Source: Amphritea atlantica (GTDB taxonomy: Bacteria > Pseudomonadota > Gammaproteobacteria > Pseudomonadales > Balneatricaceae). From it: a DNA stretch of 64,000 nucleotides. The stretch is taken from NCBI GenBank assembly GCA_024397875.1, contig CP073344.1:2719001-2783000 (forward strand). Direction: 5' to 3'. Positions 61,172 to 64,000 of the stretch are shown in pieces; positions within the stretch are counted from its first letter, which is position 1, and every line of letters starts with the position of its first letter. Made by a program: the position numbers and the translations under genes. The notes beneath the pieces are model-generated. The model saw only the letters and a program-made list of their open reading frames with translations, ran no database searches and had not been told where the DNA came from.

Positions 61172-61720
61172 ATGATAGGCCGACTATTAGATAAGCTGAT
61201 TTTTGGGATTACTCTGCTACTTGCGCTGCAGGTACCGCAGCTGGCTGACCATTATCAGCAGTATCTGGCCGGCATGTACGAATCAACTAAGTGGCAGGTT
61301 GAGGGATATGCCGCGACCGCCAAAGCCTTTGGCTATACCGATACCCGGTCAATGATCAGACAACATCAGCAAAACAGTGAACCCAGCGTCAGAGCCGATG
61401 CCGGACAAAAGCTGGTCACTCTGGACCTGTTTGATGATTTACACCAGGGCGTAGTAGTGTTTGAACAGGGTAATCTGCTCAGTAAAACGCTTTATATGTT
61501 TACCCCCTCCCGGTACCACTATCTCGAAAAGACACTGGATAACTTTAAACCGGGAATACCGCTGACCATCGAGGCGGCCCTCTTCGGCGTTATTCTCGGC
61601 CTTTTGCTAAACGTTATGATGACCCAGCCCTGCATTTTGCTGACCCGGCGATTCAGACGCAGGGGAGCCACGAAAAAGGAGCCGGCATGCAGGCAGAACG
61701 ATCAGGCCACCGGATGCTGA
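61172..61720 (+). CDS. DUF2937 family membrane protein
   Basis: A 182-residue protein of the DUF2937 family. A first hydrophobic helix (LIFGITLLLALQVPQLADHY) is followed by a helical external part of about 100 residues, and a second helix (EAALFGVILGLLLNVMM) lies near residue 140. The family is uncharacterised. ATG at 61172 follows AGGAG. The last 34 bases overlap a small frame downstream. Confidence 0.78.
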   Translation: MIGRLLDKLIFGITLLLALQVPQLADHYQQYLAGMYESTKWQVEGYAATAKAFGYTDTRSMIRQHQQNSEPSVRADAGQKLVTLDLFDDLHQGVVVFEQGNLLSKTLYMFTPSRYHYLEKTLDNFKPGIPLTIEAALFGVILGLLLNVMMTQPCILLTRRFRRRGATKKEPACRQNDQATGC

Positions 61721-61992
61721 CCTCTGTTTTATCATCAGACACCCTCTGGCGAAGAGCGATTGAACACCTTAACGGAGGTAAAGCCAGAGTTATCGACGTT
61801 CCGGCAGAGCGCACCGGAGCCAGCGGAAATATGCTTTCTGCTTACGTCAGAGCCCCGGACAACAACCTGATGGAGAATGCTGACTTCATGAAACAGATAA
61901 CAGCCCGATACAGATACAGATACAGATACAGATACACAAAATGGGTAATACAGCACCCTGCGTCAACTGACTTACCGACGCATAGGCTGTAA
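61687..61992 (+). CDS. doubtful small ORF with YR repeat
   Basis: A 101-codon frame with an AAGGAG site 5 bases before its ATG, overlapping the DUF2937 gene. Its middle is translated from a hexanucleotide repeat into RYRYRYRY. No family recognised. The ribosome site is the only support. Confidence 0.3.
   Translation: MQAERSGHRMLTSVLSSDTLWRRAIEHLNGGKARVIDVPAERTGASGNMLSAYVRAPDNNLMENADFMKQITARYRYRYRYRYTKWVIQHPASTDLPTHRL
61905..61935. repeat. hexanucleotide microsatellite
   Basis: Four to five head-to-tail copies of the hexamer ACAGAT. Repeat number could change by slippage in steps of two codons. Confidence 0.8.
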
Positions 61993-62143
61993 ATTACACA
62001 GAATGACTGTCATGGAGTGACATTGACTGAGTCATTGATTAAGCAGATATATTGCCCCTGGCCAACCCGTCTGGCTGACTGTCTGTCTTTCTGCACCACA
62101 ATGATCAGTTTTCAGCTCGTATTCAGAACAAAAGGTACCCTCC

Positions 62144-62644
62144 ATGACGAAGTGGACCAGTGCGCTAATAACGTCCTTTATGCTTGCGCTCAACGCGACT
62201 GCTGCGCCCCTGCCGCAACCCGAAGGCCCGGTTATACTTTCGATCACCGGCAACATTCAGAATACACAGGACGGTAAGACCGCACGGTTGGATCTGGCGC
62301 AGCTTGAGGCACTGAAGAGCAATACCTTTACCCTCCAGACCCGCTGGTCTGACAGCACTCACAGCTATCACGGGCCTCTGCTTTCAGCGATACTCAACTA
62401 TGTCGGTGCAAAGGGAGATCATTTCCGGCTAACCGCGCTGAATGAATACTCCATTGAGTTTGAACGACACTATATGGAAACATATGAACCGATTCTGGCC
62501 TTGAGTGAAGATGAAAAGCCTCTCTCTATTCGGGAAAAAGGCCCGCTGTGGTTAATACTGCCGCACCACAAATTCCCTGAACTCAATGCTGAACAACACA
62601 CCGGCCGGATGATCTGGCAACTATCTCAGATTGAGATTGAGTGA
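62144..62644 (+). CDS. secreted sulfite-oxidase-fold (molybdopterin-binding-like) protein
   Basis: A 166-residue exported protein. A signal peptide (WTSALITSFMLALNATAAP) is followed by a domain resembling the oxidoreductase molybdopterin-binding fold: GPVILSITGNIQNTQDG near residue 27, TRWSDSTHSYHGPLLSAILNYVGA near 87 and LWLILPHHKFPEL near 134. It lacks the conserved cysteine that binds Moco, so it is probably a ligand-binding relative rather than an enzyme. It precedes the GGDEF/EAL gene with overlapping stop and start (TGATG), suggesting a sensor-partner role. Confidence 0.7.
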   Translation: MTKWTSALITSFMLALNATAAPLPQPEGPVILSITGNIQNTQDGKTARLDLAQLEALKSNTFTLQTRWSDSTHSYHGPLLSAILNYVGAKGDHFRLTALNEYSIEFERHYMETYEPILALSEDEKPLSIREKGPLWLILPHHKFPELNAEQHTGRMIWQLSQIEIE

Positions 62645-64000
62645 TGAATCAGGGACTGAAAAAAATCACCATACTCTATCGCCAGAAACTCGCCTTGCTG
62701 ATATCTGTCATTATGATTTTTTTTATCATCGGTGCCGTCAGCCTTTACCAGCTGCGCCAGTCAATCAGCATTCTCGACCAGAACTACGGCACCAGTGTCT
62801 TCTCTATGTTCCAGCTAAAGCTGGAGTTACAGCGCTTTTATGATTCACTTTCGCTCTACCGCTCGGCCCCGGATCCTCAACATCTTGACGAGGTAAATAA
62901 GCGCTACGATATCCTCTGGAGTCGTTTTCCGGTCTTAATTAAAGGCGAAGACGGAATACGGATCCGCAACGTCGCTAACGCGGAAAGCACCATATTGAAA
63001 GCCTTTGATACGGTTAAATCACTGGATACCGGCATTTCTCAAAGACTGGCAACTGAACCGAAATACAGCACTGAGATACAACAAACGCTACTACCACAAA
63101 TGGAAGCGATTGACGGACTGACCCTACAAAATTTCTACAGCACTAATGCAATTATTAATCGTAATGACAGTCGGGTACTCGAACTGCAACAACAACTTAT
63201 TTTGCTGATGAGCGGGGTAATTTTCATCGGCATCGTACTGTTAATTATGGCCATCAGGGAAAGCCGGCTAAATCGTCATCAGGCAGAGCATGACAGCCTC
63301 ACCGGAATTCCCAACCGGGCGTTTCTGAAACGAGAGATTACCCGCTACTGCGAGCAGAAAAAGCCTTTTGCTCTGCACCTGATTGATCTGAATGGCTTTA
63401 AGGATGTCAACGATACGCTGGGCCATCACATTGGCGATGTGCTGTTACAATCGGTTTCAGAACGACTTACCCAGGGGATTGATGAACAAAATGGCTGTCT
63501 CACTTGTCGCCTGGGTGGCGATGAATTCGCGATCATCCAGCCAATCATTCGCAACAACAATAGTCTGAACATTCTGGGAGACAAGATTATCCAGCTGTTT
63601 AAAAAACAGTTTAAAATCGATCAGCATACCTGCTTCATCGGCGCCAGTATTGGCAGTGTTATCTACCCTGAGCACGGACTAAATGTCGGCAGTCTGCTGA
63701 CCCGGGCTGATATCGCCATGTATAAAGCGAAAGAACAGGCGGTCGATTCAAGACAGATGCTCTTCAACTTTGATATGGATGTTCAGATTCATCGCAGACA
63801 AAGACTGCAGGCAGACCTGCGTGAAGCGCTGAAATACAAGAAACTGCAACTGGTGTATCAGCCCATTGTCGATCTTAAGAACCCGCGAGTCGCCTGTCTG
63901 GAAGCGCTGTTGCGCTGGAACCATGAAACCCTGGGGCCGATCCCCCCTCTGGAGATCATAGAGATAGCCGAAAAATACTCACTGGCAAACGAGCTGGGCC
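62644..64000 (+). CDS. membrane GGDEF/EAL cyclic-di-GMP protein (3'-truncated by window)
   Basis: Start ATG overlaps the preceding stop. At least 452 residues lie in the window and the gene continues past the edge. Hydrophobic helices at about residues 18-38 and 185-205 enclose a periplasmic helical sensor. A GGDEF domain follows (DSLTGIPNRAFL, then LGGDEFAI at 290-297, with G291-F295 intact). An RxxD inhibitory site is missing (QNGC at that position). An EAL domain begins at about 395 and shows E420-A421-L422 (CLEALLRW). It likely makes and/or breaks cyclic di-GMP in response to the secreted partner encoded upstream. Confidence 0.88.
   Translation, partial: MNQGLKKITILYRQKLALLISVIMIFFIIGAVSLYQLRQSISILDQNYGTSVFSMFQLKLELQRFYDSLSLYRSAPDPQHLDEVNKRYDILWSRFPVLIKGEDGIRIRNVANAESTILKAFDTVKSLDTGISQRLATEPKYSTEIQQTLLPQMEAIDGLTLQNFYSTNAIINRNDSRVLELQQQLILLMSGVIFIGIVLLIMAIRESRLNRHQAEHDSLTGIPNRAFLKREITRYCEQKKPFALHLIDLNGFKDVNDTLGHHIGDVLLQSVSERLTQGIDEQNGCLTCRLGGDEFAIIQPIIRNNNSLNILGDKIIQLFKKQFKIDQHTCFIGASIGSVIYPEHGLNVGSLLTRADIAMYKAKEQAVDSRQMLFNFDMDVQIHRRQRLQADLREALKYKKLQLVYQPIVDLKNPRVACLEALLRWNHETLGPIPPLEIIEIAEKYSLANELG

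Overview
The window looks like chromosomal DNA of a marine gammaproteobacterium of the Oceanospirillales type (inference from gene content: class II ketol-acid reductoisomerase, TTT transporter with a CitA/CitB-type two-component pair, a PACE efflux pump, and a β-hydroxyaspartate cycle). No rRNA, canonical tRNA, phage or complete insertion sequence was seen. The left edge starts exactly at the xdhB start codon; the right edge cuts a GGDEF/EAL gene.

Layout. (1) 1-7.5 kb: purine catabolism I (xdhB, xdhC, guaD, a GntR/FCD regulator, an AzgA-type purine permease). (2) 7.5-13.6 kb: LysE exporter, cupin, spermidine-synthase-like protein, AlaC-type aminotransferase, a tandem pair of Nif11-domain proteins and a MerR regulator. 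The gaps are full of a palindromic ACCACAGAG repeat. (3) 13.6-17.8 kb: lower-GC accessory block with ACR3, a methyltransferase and its truncated duplicate, and a DUF2971 protein, separated by attC-like sites. (4) 18.5-24.9 kb: purine catabolism II (uraH, puuE, uraD, alc, allA, puuD, a TetR regulator, a GlcG-like protein), taking urate to glyoxylate and urea. (5) 25.0-26.3 kb: a possible small RNA and a 98-bp-period tandem array. (6) 26.4-33.5 kb: HAD phosphatase, oxaloacetate-decarboxylase-like protein, and a full β-hydroxyaspartate cycle cluster (bhcA-D with divergent bhcR), which turns glyoxylate plus glycine into oxaloacetate. (7) 33.6-37.0 kb: a second low-GC cassette-like block with attC-like hairpins, a LysE exporter, unknown proteins, a HEPN/zinc-ribbon protein and a tRNA-like fold. 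(8) 37.2-43.6 kb: LysR/PACE pair and an operon of amidase, C45/AT-type acyltransferase-like protein and ATP-grasp ligase of unknown product. (9) 44-54 kb: ABC-F protein, DNA glycosylase, a cytochrome b561/cytochrome c/PepSY operon with its own OmpR-type two-component pair, ilvC and a ModF-like ABC protein. (10) 54-61 kb: porin, tctCBA and a CitA/CitB-type sensor-regulator pair. (11) 61-64 kb: DUF2937 protein, a sulfite-oxidase-fold protein and a GGDEF/EAL protein.

How the parts fit. Purine breakdown ends in glyoxylate; the bhc cluster a few kilobases away assimilates glyoxylate to oxaloacetate, and the neighbouring decarboxylase would give pyruvate. A TTGTATACAA-type palindrome lies upstream of the permease, upstream of uraH, upstream of puuE and upstream of the GlcG-like gene, with a weaker relative before gntR. 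This suggests one GntR/FCD-controlled purine regulon (inference). The bhcR-bhcA gap carries a different perfect palindrome, a good BhcR operator candidate.
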